In this document: positions 11,890-24,274 of the stretch, piece by piece | Layout: each line of letters opens with the position of its first letter | Position numbering within the stretch: position 1 is the first letter of the stretch | Assembly (NCBI RefSeq): GCF_040712315.1 | Contig: NC_134024.1 | Coordinates: forward strand, 29,813,158 to 29,877,157 | Length of the DNA: 64,000 nucleotides | Origin: Castanea sativa | Taxonomy: Eukaryota > Streptophyta > Magnoliopsida > Fagales > Fagaceae | Direction of reading: 5' to 3' | The notes under the pieces: generated by a model | Databases searched by the model: none | What the model saw: the letters and a program-made list of their open reading frames with translations, nothing else | What the model was told of the DNA's origin: nothing | Position numbers and translations under genes: made by a program

Positions 11890-13811
11890 GGGTACGGTTA
11901 GAGGTCGACGCGGGAATTGCAGCCGTGACACCTTGTCGAGCCACGGTGACTCCCAAGTAACTCCACCTGATCTCGAGAATGAAATTTGATTTTGACATGC
12001 AAGGTTGAGGAAACAGCTAACGCATGCGGCCAAGGTCTCGCCACAATGGCCGTATAGGGAGAGTAGGCATCGACCACGATGAAATCTACGTCTACTACCT
12101 CGGACTGATTGCACGGGCAGTCTAATCCGTCCCTTTGGAACGACGGCTCTCCTTCGAAGCTTATCAAGGGTGAGTCATATGGCATAAGATCTTCAACTCT
12201 TTAACTTCAAGCCTCTAAATAGGTCGGGGTACATGATATCCGCACCACTACCTTGATCAACCATTACCCTCTTTACATCATAGTTCCCAATTCGAGGGTT
12301 ACCACTAAGGCATCATCATGAGGCTGGATGGTCCCCGTCTTGTCCTCTTCGGAGAAACTTAGGCCGGGGATACTTGCCTTGATCCTCTTCGGTGATCCCG
12401 TGACTCCTCGGCCAATGTTCGAGCAGCCGACATTACCACGAAAGGAGGCCCGAGCCGGTCCTACCGGGTGCCGCAAAAATGACGTTGATAGTGCCTAGAG
12501 GAGGTACGGATGAAGGACCGTCGTGGTTTGCCACTCCCGATTGGTTTCCTCGCCCGTTGGGTTGGTACGAAGCGCTTCGGCTTTCCCTCTTTAACCAATT
12601 GTTCCAGATGATTCCACGAAAGTGCGGCAGGTCCTCGGTGGTATGACCTCTCTCACCCGGTGATAATGGCGGTGGAGATTTTGGTTGCGTCTCAAAGGGT
12701 CCCTGCCATTTTATTTGGCCATTTGAAAAAGGCTCATGCCTTATTTTCTCCAACGCCGCAGGGCTCCACGAAGACGGTGTTGACCACTTGTGGGGGTATG
12801 TGGCCGGCACTGCTGGAAAAATCCGCGTAGGCCTATTGTTGTTGTATCGGTCCGAGCACGAAATCCCTCCTTTCTTGTGGGATAACCTTCGCCTTGCCCT
12901 TTCCTGTGGCGATCTTCCTCAACCCTTTTGTACTCGTCGATGCGATCCATCGGTCGACGTACGCTTACGACGAGGTTTCTTCGTTAAGGATTTCCTCGAG
13001 TCATGCTCGTTGGTAGGCCGACCTTGAAGGTCCTTATTGCTACATCGTCAAAGTCTCCGTCAATTTCGTTGAACATTTCCCGGTACCGGTCCGAATATGT
13101 TTTCGGGGTTTCCCCTTCCCTCGTAGCCATGGATAGTAAAGAATCCAATGGACGAGGAACTCTACTTGCACGTGATAAAGCGAGAACCAAATGCCCTAGT
13201 AAGCTCTTTGAAAGAATCAATGGAGCCTGCCCTTAAGGTCAAACCATCTCATGGCTACGGGCCCTAGGCTAGAAGGAAAAATCTTGCATAACAAAGTTTC
13301 ATTCTGGAATGCCTTGCCATTCTACGGCTGAAGTGGCTTACGTGCTCTACGGGGATCCGTCCGGCCATTGTAAAGAGTGAAGGCCGGTTGTGTGAAGCGC
13401 GAGGCAACCTTCCTTCTTCCAATCTGCGCGCGAAGGGTGACCTGGAGATTTGGTGCAATGCTCTTCCCATTGCGTCATTTCCTAAGCCCCACAGGGGTAG
13501 TCTCTGCCACGTCTCCCATGCGGGTTGTCTTCTTCGGAAGAGGCATATTCACTGGGGAGTTACGGATCTTTGCCGTAATTGTCATCCTCGGATCCTTCCG
13601 AAGAGGGTCGAGAGGTCGGAGGAGTTCTCCTTCGCCTCTCGTGGCGCAATCTCCTCTTTAGGCCGTCAATCTCCTTACGCATGGCCCTGGCATTTCTTTC
13701 ATAAGGAGCTCTGCTTCCTCCTTGCGAATGACTTGCACTTCGATGGTATGTGTAGTATGTACACTTCCTCTCGGTTCTCTCCGTGATCGGGATGCAAGGA
13801 GAGATCCTCAC
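11890..13811 (-). pseudogene. gag and aspartic protease region of element 1 (degenerate)
   Basis: On the minus strand a gag-like segment (13220-12984) holds the typical GETPKTYSDRYREMFNEI and VGLPTSM stretches. A basic coiled segment precedes it (13811-13560). A zinc-knuckle-like GERGHTTEDLPHFRG follows at about 12650. The protease signature [11 protein letters not shown] can be read around 12260-12225. Then comes [16 protein letters not shown] leading to VDFIVVDAYSPYTAI (12185-11898). Frames change several times. Order gag then protease agrees with Ty3/gypsy. Confidence 0.82.
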
Positions 13812-13909
13812 GGCGAGAGCCCACGGACTCCGCCTTGCGTTGTGGTCACGATCCTACCATGATGTCCTAAACTTCCTTAAAGACTAAATCCCCACGAGAC
13901 GGCGCCAAT

Positions 13910-14718
13910 TGTAAGGACACAATTCAAGTTCCCAAACTACGGCAGGAGAAAAATGGGCTTGAAAGACCTTTCTTTACAATGAATTTGTAGAGGATGGGCT
14001 TGTAATTTAGATTTCAGGATGGTTTAGACAATTACAAAAAAGAACGGGCTTTGGGCCCAATAGAACGCAGAACAAAGAATCGTTTGCAAAGAGTAAGGCG
14101 AGAAATCGTCCTCGGATTGTGTCCAGGGATGGTTTCTAATGATATTTCTCAAGTTTGGATACAAGTGTTGATTATCATTTACTATTGGCTCTATCTCTTT
14201 TACTGGAAAAGTCCCCCTTCTTCGTATGCCTTTCCTCCTATTTATATCCTTTCCTTTCCCTTCATCACCTTCCACTTTTAAGGTTTGCAATCCCCACTTT
14301 TTGGATACTTGTCCCATCCATTCTTCCCTAAAGCCCGCTGGGATTAGGGACCAAGTTCCAAGCTCGATGTTCAGGTCCCATCCTTCCATCTATACAGTCA
14401 GTGTATCAATTTACAGAGCTTTTAATGTATGGGCGGTGGTAGCAGCTTTATTTTTAGACATTCCACCGTTCTTTCTCTCGCCCTCCACGTATACCGTGCA
14501 TCCCCATAATTGTAGGACTCATCATAATATAACCCAGGGATACCAAACTTCTCTTTCTATGTCCTCGGCCTTGAAATCCGAGGACAAATCTACTCCTCGG
14601 ACGTGTTTGGATATGTAAATAGTCCACGACCATTTTGATGTCTTCGGATTTTGGGTTTCCAGCCCAAAATACTTCGTTGGGCCATCCTTCATATGCTATT
14701 GGGCCCAATACCCCTACA
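13910..14718 (-). repeat. 5' LTR of element 1 (809 bp)
   Basis: It starts TGTAAGGACAC at 13910 and ends CCCCTACA at 14718, followed by the target duplication GTTTC. The primer-binding site lies just left of it (13891-13907) in minus orientation, which identifies this as the 5' LTR. Confidence 0.93.
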
Positions 14719-16229
14719 GTTTCTATTACCCGCATCTGTTAAAAAAGAAGGGTAAATAAGTCTTTTTACACCCATTTTATCTCTCTCCTCCCAAAACAAG
14801 AAAAGAAAAAAAAAACAAAAGAAAATCAAGATTAAAATATGGTATTAGTTTCTCACCATTCACAAATATGAAGAACATACACAAACATGAAGAACATACA
14901 CCCAAAAAACTAATACAAATCAAATCAAGCAATATCATCAGAGTACAAACCATAGATCTATCAAAATACAACCGCAAAATATAGCACAACATTTGATCCC
15001 ACGTTTTATACCAGATTGGCTTCAAAATTAAGTCCACAAAAAAGAGTCACAAATTGCTAGCAACACATTGAAAATTAACATGCATAGTTTCAACTTCTCT
15101 GTTGGAAGAAAAAGAAAAAAGAAAAACTTAGAGAACTTTAATGGAACTTAAGAACAAATGAATTCAAACCCAGACATATATTTGAAACCCCAATTTCAAA
15201 TCCTGACATATATTTCAGGACTTTTCAAACCCAAAAAAATTAAACTCAAATCAACCACTCCATAGATCTCAGTCCCAAGACCCATGACGAGCTGCTACCC
15301 ACGGCCCCACGAACCTAGGTCTACCCACAACACCATGACCCCATGTTGATGTCCACCGTGACAATCCAAAATCTCAGATCGACTACCACTAAAACCCAAA
15401 TCGCAACCTACACGTCACGCTTCTCAAAACCCAAACCCAAATCAGTTATGCTCCTCCTTGACAAATCAAAACCCAAACCCATAGATTGGCTTCGCCGGCG
15501 ACGGATCGGAGATGTTGGAGGTGGGTATGGCTTCGTCGGCATGAGGGAGATTTTTGCCTTGGTAGATCGAGTACATGCAGAGCTCGAAGTGGGTGGAGGT
15601 GAGAGAAGAGAAGAAAAGGGAGAAAACTCACCGGACTGGCATCAGAGTGTGGGGTGGAGCTGCGTCTCTCTGTCGTCGGTGCATGTGGGTGGAACTGAGG
15701 TGAGCTTGAGGATGAATTTTGGGGTGTGTGAGGAATGTGTGAGAGAAGCGTGTGAGAAGTGACCAATTCGGAAATCTATTGAAGGTAAAATGGAAAGAGA
15801 AATTCGTTTACGGCGTGGGAAGCTTATTTTACAATCAAACTGATTTCTATTTTCAGTTTGATTGTATTTTCAAGTGGTGCGAAACACACACCCGAGTGTA
15901 AAACATTTTCAGATTTTAGTTTACGTGCGAAAAAAAAGCTTTAATGATGATTCTTAGACTAATAAATCAAGTAGGTACCATTGTAGCATCTAAGATCTCA
16001 GGTGGGTGAGTAAGCGTGAGAGAGTGCGTGGGAGAGAAATGTTTGATCCGATTTCTTGTTTGATTTTTTGATGAAACTTGTTAGAGTAACGAAAAAATGA
16101 GAGGTGGGTTACGGAGCATAAAAGGATTGAACCATAAGTGGGTTAAGTGTCAAAAATGAAACCACAGGTGAGTAAGTTAAATTTGGGCTAAATCACATGT
16201 GAATAATCTGTAATTATCCCAAAAATAAA

Positions 16230-17039
16230 TAAATAAACATGCAATAACATGACAAATACATAAATTTTAAAATTAAATAATAACATAAGAATTAGGGGAT
16301 CGTTAATTATTGATTGCCCAAATTAAAATTCTCTTTTATGACAATTGATGTCGTAATTATTATTATTAGACAAAATGTCGTAATTAATTTTTTTGACCGA
16401 AAATGATAGAAAAATGTCGTAATTATAAAATTAGGAAAAAATGGTGAAATTTTGAGGCAGCGGGGTGGTAATATAAAGACAAAGTTGACTCGGAAAAGTG
16501 TCAATTAACTTTACGAGTTTACGGCAAACGAAAACAAAACAGTCGATTCTCAACCAAAAATTAAAAAAAAAGAATCAGGGAAGGGGAAGTTGAAAAAACG
16601 AGGAACAGTGACAAAAGCGCGTTTCCAGTGGCGGGTGCCACGACCCTTCCTTTTTATGACTACTACTAGTAAATACTAGTAAATTCTTCTCTTCCTCCTT
16701 CTCTGTTCTTTGTTCCTTCGCTGCTTCTAAATACTATTTTTTTTTTTTTTCTCTCTCTGAAACAAATTTTGAAAGAGACAGAGACAGAGTCAGAGACACA
16801 ATACAAATCCCTAAAAACATCACAAATCTCCAGGTCTTTTTCAATTACTACTCCTATTCTGAACCCATTAAAAATAAATAAAATAATAACTAAATTCCAA
16901 AAAAGAAACAAAACTCATATCTCAGATTCATCAATTTTCATTTTCAAAAAACACAATACACGAGTTGTTTCTCTGATTCCCCCGGCGCATGGACGGTTCT
17001 TATTCATCTCCATCGATCTCAACGGTCAGATTTCCTCCT

Positions 17040-17070
<31 letters not shown>

Positions 17071-17366
17071 ACTCATTCTCATGCACCACACACTCTCTCT
17101 CTCTTCATCAATTACACCACAAAAAAAATTAATTACTCACTGCACACATGGATATATGCACCACCATCATCATCACCTTTGTCCTGCTCAACTCTACTAG
17201 GGTTTATATTTACTACTAATACTATAATTATAATTTATTCCTTAAAAGCAATTTTGGTCACAAAACAATGCCTTTGTGCAAACAGGGCTGGGCATTATGA
17301 GTTGTTATCGCAACACCACACTCGACTCGTCGTTGTCGTCGTCGTCGTCGTCTCCGCCTTTTAATT
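16230..17366 (+). promoter_or_regulatory. Upstream region and probable 5' UTR of the DUF630/632 gene
   Basis: No other gene is visible. The stretch becomes pyrimidine-rich near 16735-16770 and carries a (CT)n tract at about 17049-17080, typical of plant 5' leaders. A short upstream ATG at 17148 opens a small ORF ending before the main start. No convincing TATA box could be assigned. The plus-strand ORF at 16769-17200 is low-complexity Ser/Thr/His sequence and is not called. Confidence 0.5.
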
Positions 17367-20300
17367 ATGGGCTGCGGACCCTCCAAGGTTGATGACCTGC
17401 CGTTGGTCACTCTCTGCAAGGAACGGAGGGACTTCCTCAAAACGGCGTCGAATCACCGCTACGCTCTCGCCGCTTCGCACGTGGCCTACTTCCAGTCCCT
17501 GAAGAACATCGGCGACGCCTTGCGTCAATTCGTCGACGAAGAGCTCGTCATCGGCACCGACTCTCCCGGTTCTCCGGTCCTCACATTGCCCTCTGACCAA
17601 GGTAAGAAGAAAAAGTCCAAAAACCTAAACGACTCGTCGTCTACTTCGATTTCTCTCAGCCACAGTCCCAAAGTCGACGACGACGACATTGACGGTTCGC
17701 ATTTGCACTTATCGTCGGATTCGGATCCGGATTCCGGGTCGGGTCACATCCGCATTCACGATCACACTAGCCCAGAAGAAGAACAACAAGAACAACAGCA
17801 GCAGCAGCCGGGTTTTTATTATTCACCTCCTCCTGCGAATTATTGGGCTCCGCCTGGAGATTATCAGTACCCGTATCCTGCTGCTGCTCCTCCGAATTGG
17901 GGTCCGACCGGGTCGACTTCTTATGCGTATTACATGAAAAGCTCCGGCCCGCAAGTACAGTCTGTGATGATGGAGGACCCGGAGAGATACCCGGTGTCAA
18001 ATGGGCAATTTTCCGAATCGGGTTACGGGTATTCGGGTTATGGGAATAATGGGTTTTTCGGGTTTTCGATGGGTGGTTCGCCGGCGAATGATCCTGGGAA
18101 TAATCGGGATCAGCAACCGAGTAAGCCGGCTCCTCCGCCTTCGCCGCCGAGGGTTTCCACTTGGGATTTTCTCAATGTGTTTGATAGTTATGATAATAGT
18201 GGTTACCCGGCTTATTATCCCCAGGCCCGGTTCGGATTCGGGTCGACCACGAGTAGTCCGGACTCGAAGGAAGTGAGGGCAAGAGAGGGTATTCCTGATT
18301 TGGAAGATGAAATGGAGCAAGAAGTGGTTAAGGAAGTTCATAAGGAGAGGAAGAAGTTGAAAGAGGAAGTTAATGCGAATAATAGGAATGTGAATTTCAA
18401 TAATAGGAATAAGAATAGGAGTAGGAATGTGAATATGAACATGAACATGAATGCTGGTGAAGGAACTTCAAGGGGCGTGCCATTGCCATCACATGTTGGT
18501 TCAGGAAGCTCAAGCACAATACCATTACATAGCAGTGGTGATAGTTCACTACATTCGGCCCAAGGAAAAGATGTGAAGAGTAGTAGTCCTGATACAATCG
18601 TGTCGATATCATCCGAACACGAGTATTCGGGGAAGAAAGGAGTGACATTTGGTGTTGATGAAGCGTCCCCGATAGATGCAGGATCTTCCAAGATAAGTAG
18701 CTTGACTACATTGTCGAACCATGGCTCGAGGGACCTTCGGGAAGTTGTGAGGGAAATCAGGGATGAATTTGAGACTGCCTCTAGTTATGGGAAAGAGGTT
18801 GCACTGTTGCTTGAGGTGGGCAAGCAGCCTTACCAGACTAAAGGCACTGCACTTAAAGGTATTCTAATAATTGTTCATCTTAGTAGCTTGTCATATATTT
18901 CTTGATTGAGTGTTCACTAGTTTTGTGTGTGTAATTACATTCACTCCAGAGCATTTTTGGTTTCTGTTGTTGGGAATGTCATTTACAGGTTGCTTGTCAA
19001 ATGCACTGTGTTAGATTTCAATATTTGCTAAGAGAGTTTATTTAGATGCTCTATTATACTTGTGATCACAAATTCAAGTAGGTTGGAAAAACTTTTTCGT
19101 CTCTGCACTGCACCTTGTGGGGCTGACAGTATTTCTCCTGAGCAGAAATAATGTGACTCGAAATTTTGTATAAAATAAAAATCCACATGTTTGGTATTTG
19201 GCTCCAAATATTTGAAACACCTTCCTAAGCTATTTACATAGAGTAGTTGCTTATGTTTGTTGCCTTTTTTTTTTAATTAAATTTCTGGTACAGTATTGCT
19301 AATGGTTTAGCCACTTATAAATTAAATAATCTTCTTAATTTTACTAACACTAGAGCCTTGGCCCAGACTATCATTTAGTTGAGACTGGTATTTTTGACCC
19401 AGTTCTACACACCAATTCATCTAAATTAAATTTGATAGCAGTAGGGGCTGAAGCTAACATGAGATGAATGAGTCACTGGAGGATTTTAATTGCAAATCAA
19501 TTTGGGAAGCAGATTGAATCATTCACCGTATCAAGTAGAATAAGATTAGACATGCACAATTGACCAAAATATATTCATCTGCTGAGCACCGAATATATTC
19601 AATGAAAACATCATTTGTATGGGCCTTCTTCCTGTTTTCCTGACTCCATAATATAGGTGGATTGTCGTGTAAGCAGCTATCTAAATCTTTTTTCTTTTTC
19701 TTTTTTTTAAATGAAAGGAAATAAGATAAGGTTATTCAGATTATAATTCTCTGACTGAGATTTTCATCAAGCGTACTCTCATTTATAAGATGCGGGAAGA
19801 CAAGACCGCCTCTGTACCACATTCTCACATAAGTTGAATCATTAAGCATGAATGTTATGTGCATATTATTATTTTTCAGGAAGTCAATATCATATTGGCT
19901 TCATATTCGAAGTTTGAGTTCTCTTGGGTGATGAAGTTTAATTGTTAGCTCCTGAAACTTGTGTCTTTATGCAGTGATCTTTTCTAGGATCTGCTATCTG
20001 GTTGCACCATCCATGTTTTCTTCACAACCTCCAACCAGTTCATCAGTAAGAATATCTAAAAGGACTATGAAAATGGCGAAAGCATACTATGGGGAATCTG
20101 TGAAGGACTTCAACATGAAGCCTGGAAACCTTTCATCAACTTTGGATAAACTTTATGCCTGGGAGAAGAAGCTATATAAGGAAGTTAAGGTATGGGTGCA
20201 TTAAATTATAGATTGAGGCTTTCACCTGTTACAAGTCTATAGAAGAGTTTGCTTTTTGGAAACCTTGTGTATCCTAGTTGTTTGAAGGTGGATATATCAA

Positions 20301-23300
20301 ATTCCGATCTTTTTACTCCCTTCCACTATCTTCTCTTTATTATTCAATTTAGTTAAGGATGGTGGGTTAATTTAGGCTTTGAGATTGGGTTTTATATGTT
20401 TATAGATGCATTCCTATAGCACTTGTAGAAGGAATTTCAAGTTCATGCGCATGCCCGCACACGCACACACACAAAAATACACTAATAGTATGATGGGCTT
20501 TTGTGATGTTTAAATTTCTTGAGCAATTCATGAGATTTTCAATATTGTGATACTATTTTTAAGCCACTATGCAATGAAACAGTCCCCTTCTTCCTCTTCA
20601 GTTATTTTAATAATATGTAAAGAATGAAAACATTCCTCTCAAATGGTAATACTTTTAAAGGAAATTGTATCTGGTACAAATATCTCTTCTATCCCAATGA
20701 GAGTCCACAATATCAGAGATGATGCCAAATGCTTCTCGATTGTTACCGCATAGGTTCATAAGCAACCTTTACTGGCATTGATCTAAAATGATGAAGTCTA
20801 TCATTCAAAAGTTTCTTAACTGCTCTTTATCAGTTATCATGGTTTGTTAATCATCTACTCTACCTTGTGAAATTTGTTTTCTCTCATTCTCTAACTCAGA
20901 CACAAGCGCACTAAAAACCCACTCAGACACTACCTATTCCACCTAGCCCTTTCCTGCCCTTATGCATGTATGTATGTAGTTATTATGTGGTACTGGTCAT
21001 TGGTTTCCAAATTTGAAATCATCAATTTGTTTCTTTAGCTCATTTCCATGTCTTTTCTTTGTTTTTGTAATAGCACCATTTGTTCATGTTGCACTTGAGC
21101 GTGATTTTGGTTACGTATTGAAGAAGATAATGATCTGAGTTGAGAATTTTGCATGCATGTGTGTGTGTGTGTTGCTAAGCTTAAAAACAGTCTGGCCACA
21201 ATGGTTAGGGAAGCTTCTTCAATTTCCTGGCAAATGTATATTTTTCACATACTCCCTCTGTCTTGAGTGGCTCAATCTGCATTTTTCCCTATCCTACAAT
21301 GATTAATTTCTCTCATTACCCTTTGTTATATATGAATATGTGTGCCTCAATCTGTGTGTTGATTGCTTCTAGAAGGATTTAAATGTTTGTTTTTCCTTAA
21401 AAGTCGTGCATTTGGAAACTGAGCCATTCATTATGGAACAGGAGTATTTGTTCTGGGTTGTTCCTATTCAGAGTTCATGTTCATGTTCTTTTGTAGAGCT
21501 TTTTGGATGTATGACTCAACTACACTAGATTTTTATATCAATGCATTTGTACAACAACATTTTTGGGTAAACATCTGTCATATTTCTGTTCAAGTGATTG
21601 TTTCTCACTGGTTTAGAATAGTTTAAAATCTAATCCAGATCTGAAGATATTATAATTATGTAATGTCAAGTAAGTCCTTTAAAAAATAAAAAAAAACTGA
21701 GATGTCAAGTATGACCTGGACATTTCAAGGCTTCAATGATTCTTTAATTTATAAAATTGTTCCATTAAGGATCCATGCACCTTAAATATTTGTTCTTGCT
21801 CTGTAACTTTATCACATGTTTGATTATTTGCTCTAATTTTAGGATGAAGAAAGGCTGCGGGTCACTTACGAAAAAAAATGCAAGAGACTGAAATTTCTAG
21901 ATGATCGAGGAGCGGAGACCGGTAAGATTGATGCTGCTCAGGCTTCAATAAGAAAGTTGCTGACAAAAATCAATGTTTGTATAAGAGCTGTTGAAGCTAT
22001 CTCAAACAGAATAAATAAGTTGAGAGATGAAGAACTCCAGCCCCAACTCACTCAATTGATTCATGGGTATGAAATTGCTTTCCCTTTGGGTCTAGTTAAT
22101 GGTTATCATTTTGGTGCTTGGTTAGTACTTCTTGCATGGATACACAATAATGGAAAAGTTGTGAAAGGGTATTCCTATACATGTCTGGCTTGTGTGCATA
22201 TCTTCAGAAGATAATTTTCTCACGCTCATCTCCTTTTTTATTTTCTTTTCCTAAATTTTATAGAGAATATAGCTCAGAATGGTTTTTTGGAAATCATACT
22301 TTTAAAAGGGCTAATCACGTTATACACTAATAGTTAGGGGTTTGTGGTGATTATCATACTGATAAAATGATCTTCCTATTTTTATTACATTCTAAAATGT
22401 TTTATTTCCATACCCTGATGAAGTCTTGACTAACTGAAGTTTTTACTGAGATCTCATTTGAATTTGTATTTACCTCTCATCAGCTGGGAATTGGTTATTT
22501 TTCAAAACTATTAATGACTTGCTGGTAAGTGGTGATGGATATGTCAAAGGCTTGCAAATCATTTACATGCCCTTGGTTTCTAAGTGGGGATTTTGTAGAA
22601 AAGATGGAAAGATTAAAAATTATCCACTATTTTGGGGGAAGTACAAGCTATTGAACTTTATTTGTATGCTACTATGCTTTCACTTGATATGATTAGTAGC
22701 CTTTTTCATTTGCAGATTGATAAAAATGTGGAAGTCCATGCTTAAGTGCCACCAGAAACAGTTTCAAGCTATCATGGAGAGCAAAGTTCGCTCTCTTAAA
22801 GCGAACACAAGCTCCCGCAGAGATTCAGGTTTGAAAGCTACTCTTGAACTTGAAATGGAGCTCCTGAATTGGTGCTCCCGCTTTAACAATTGGATTAACA
22901 CCCAGAAATCTTATGTCAAGTCCTTAAATGGGTGGCTTTTAAGGTGCCTTAACCAAGAACAAGAAGAAACGCCTGATGGACCTGCCCCTTTTTCCCCAGG
23001 CCGGATTGAAGCTCCTCCAGTTTTCATAATTTGCAATGATTGGTACCAGGCAATGGAAGGAATTTCAGAAAGAAAAGTGGCAAATTCCATGCATGGATTT
23101 GCTGTAAGCTTACGCCAGTTATGTGAAAGGCAAAATGAGGAGCAACGCCAGAAGATTGAAGCAGAATTTCTCTCAAAAGATTTTGAGAAACAGCTTAGAA
23201 CCTTACGCATGGAGACGGGGAAGATGGAGCTTGACCATGACACAGTGTCGGATAAAACTGCTGTGTCAAAGGTTCCTTCCGAAAGTGGCGTTTCACCTCT

Positions 23301-23511
23301 GGATGATTTAAAGGTGGATTTGGATTCAATGAGGAAAAGACTTTATGAAGAGAGAGCCAAGCATAAGGAAACCATTAGATGGGTTCATGATGCAGCTTCT
23401 AATAGTGTACAAGCAGGTTTGGTTCCAATTTTCGAGGCTTTGGAGAATTTCACTTTGGAGGCTTTGAAAGCTCATGAGCAGGTCAGACTTCCAAAAGCTG
23501 GTGGTTCTTAA
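17367..23511 (+). CDS. DUF630/DUF632 protein, nitrate regulatory gene 2-like, 4 exons
   Basis: Predicted exons are 17367-18858, 19975-20189, 21843-22066 and 22716-23511. All introns are GT/AG and phases join without a break, giving 2727 nt and 908 aa. The start MGCGPSKVDDLPLV is the invariant DUF630 N-terminus; Gly2 followed by Cys3 predicts N-myristoylation and possible palmitoylation, hence membrane association. DUF630 covers residues ~1-60. A low-complexity middle follows with Pro-rich (PAPPPSPPR then STWDFLNVFD), Gln-rich and Asn/Met-rich stretches. DUF632 begins near residue 453 (LREVVREIRDEFE) and runs through LSSTLDKLYAWEKKLY, RLKFLDDRGAE and KMWKSMLKCHQKQF to about residue 780, with a coiled coil near the C-terminus. 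Arabidopsis relatives include NRG2 (nitrate signalling) and others affect leaf or root development; which role applies here is unknown. An ORF read through intron 1 would end at 18905 and is not the gene product. Confidence 0.93.
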
Positions 23512-24215
23512 GGGAGTGTGTACTTCTATGTAATGCCTTCAGACAGACAAGTTGGGTCCTAACTGGGAGTGAGCCTGGCCTCTTTATGTACAGTTGTTGC
23601 CATGAAATCATGCACGTTTAGAATGGTTAGGTTGTCAGAGAGAGAGAGAGGGGTATTATACAACTGAATGTTAGGCATAGTAGGAAGCAACTTTGAGAAC
23701 ATGCTGAGAAGTGGGGGCTTGTAGAATTGGTTACAGTATGAAATGGTTGGTAGAAAAAAGTTTTTGTGGTGGATCCTTGGGGATGCTTTGAACATGTTAC
23801 TCATGTTGAATTTTGGTTCTGCAATAACCTCTAAATAGATAGGTAGGAATTTTGTACAGATATTTATTTATTGGTTGATTGGTTATCGGTGGCTGTATTG
23901 ATTGTTTTTGGAATGTCTAGGAGGAGGTTATCAATTAGGTTTACAGGATGAAAGTATTGAACGATCTGTCTCATAATGAATATAATCTCATATTGAATTA
24001 TCTATCTTATAATGAATGAAAGTCTGTTTTCTCATTACCAATTGATTACTATGTTTCTTCTACTTTGTTGGCTGATCCTCATTTTTCTTTGGGGAAATTT
24101 CTAGATCATTATTAAAATTAAGTTGATTGTTCTGCCCCCCAAAACTTGGGGCACTTGGTTCTGTTTTAGTGTTTTGAATGTCAAAAAGTCATGGTTTTAG
24201 TTTGGTGGTGGGATT

Positions 24216-24218
<3 letters not shown>
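23512..24218 (+). other. 3' flank of the DUF632 gene
   Basis: Contains the probable 3' UTR and intergenic sequence. A repeated AT-rich motif (TAATGAAT near 23970 and 24010) and a short GA run at 23638-23650 are visible. No further gene is seen, and no single poly(A) signal could be chosen with confidence. Confidence 0.45.

Positions 24219-24270
<52 letters not shown>
24219..24270. repeat. (AT)26 microsatellite, possibly the tail of the adjacent LINE
   Basis: A pure AT dinucleotide run abutting the 3' side of the minus-strand LINE remnant. A LINE-tail origin is inferred from position only. Confidence 0.85.

Positions 24271-24274
<4 letters not shown>

Larger units (their letters stand above)
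3023..14718 (-). mobile_element. Ty3/gypsy Tat-type LTR retrotransposon (element 1)
   Basis: The element is flanked by the 5-bp target duplication GTTTC (3018-3022, 14719-14723). Both LTRs begin TG and end CA. Coding motifs all run on the minus strand, so the 5' LTR is at the right. Next to it, read on the minus strand after a 2-nt gap, lies a primer-binding site TGGCGCCGTCTCGTGGGG, resembling the complement of a tRNA-Asp 3' end. A purine-rich tract (CTCGAGGGGCTAT on the minus strand) abuts the left LTR. Order on the minus strand is gag, protease, RT, RNase H, integrase, then about 4.9 kb with a tandem array and an antisense ORF remnant. A second RNase H-like segment, no chromodomain seen, and the large 3' region point to the Tat lineage. 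The coding region is broken by frameshifts. It inserted into a Mutator-like element. Confidence 0.92.
2916..16220. mobile_element. Mutator-like (MULE-type) element, split by an LTR retrotransposon
   Basis: Long terminal inverted repeats start GGGATAATTACAGATTA at 2916 and end with the complementary TAATCTGTAATTATCCC at 16220. The two arms stay alignable for roughly 130-140 bp; the left arm resumes beyond the retrotransposon at 14724. The 9-bp direct repeat AAAAATAAA flanks it at 2907-2915 and 16221-16229, which fits Mutator-like elements. Without the 11.7-kb insertion at 3023-14718 the element is about 1.6 kb. Its interior (14724-16075) has a 139-codon ORF at 15343-15762 with no recognisable domain and no transposase, so it is non-autonomous. 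The TSD is A-rich and so somewhat less decisive alone; the long TIRs carry the call. Confidence 0.82.

Noticed and set aside
15343..15766. 139-codon plus-strand and 106-codon minus-strand ORFs
   Set aside because: They overlap each other in the interior of a non-autonomous Mutator-like element, have low-complexity composition and no domain. A captured host-gene fragment was considered, but no parent gene could be recognised.
16769..17200. 143-codon ORF upstream of the DUF632 start
   Set aside because: Ser/Thr/Leu/His-rich translation of (CT)n leader sequence; treated as promoter/5' UTR.
17361..18691. Several long ORFs in other frames of DUF632 exon 1
   Set aside because: Shadow frames of a strongly supported coding exon.
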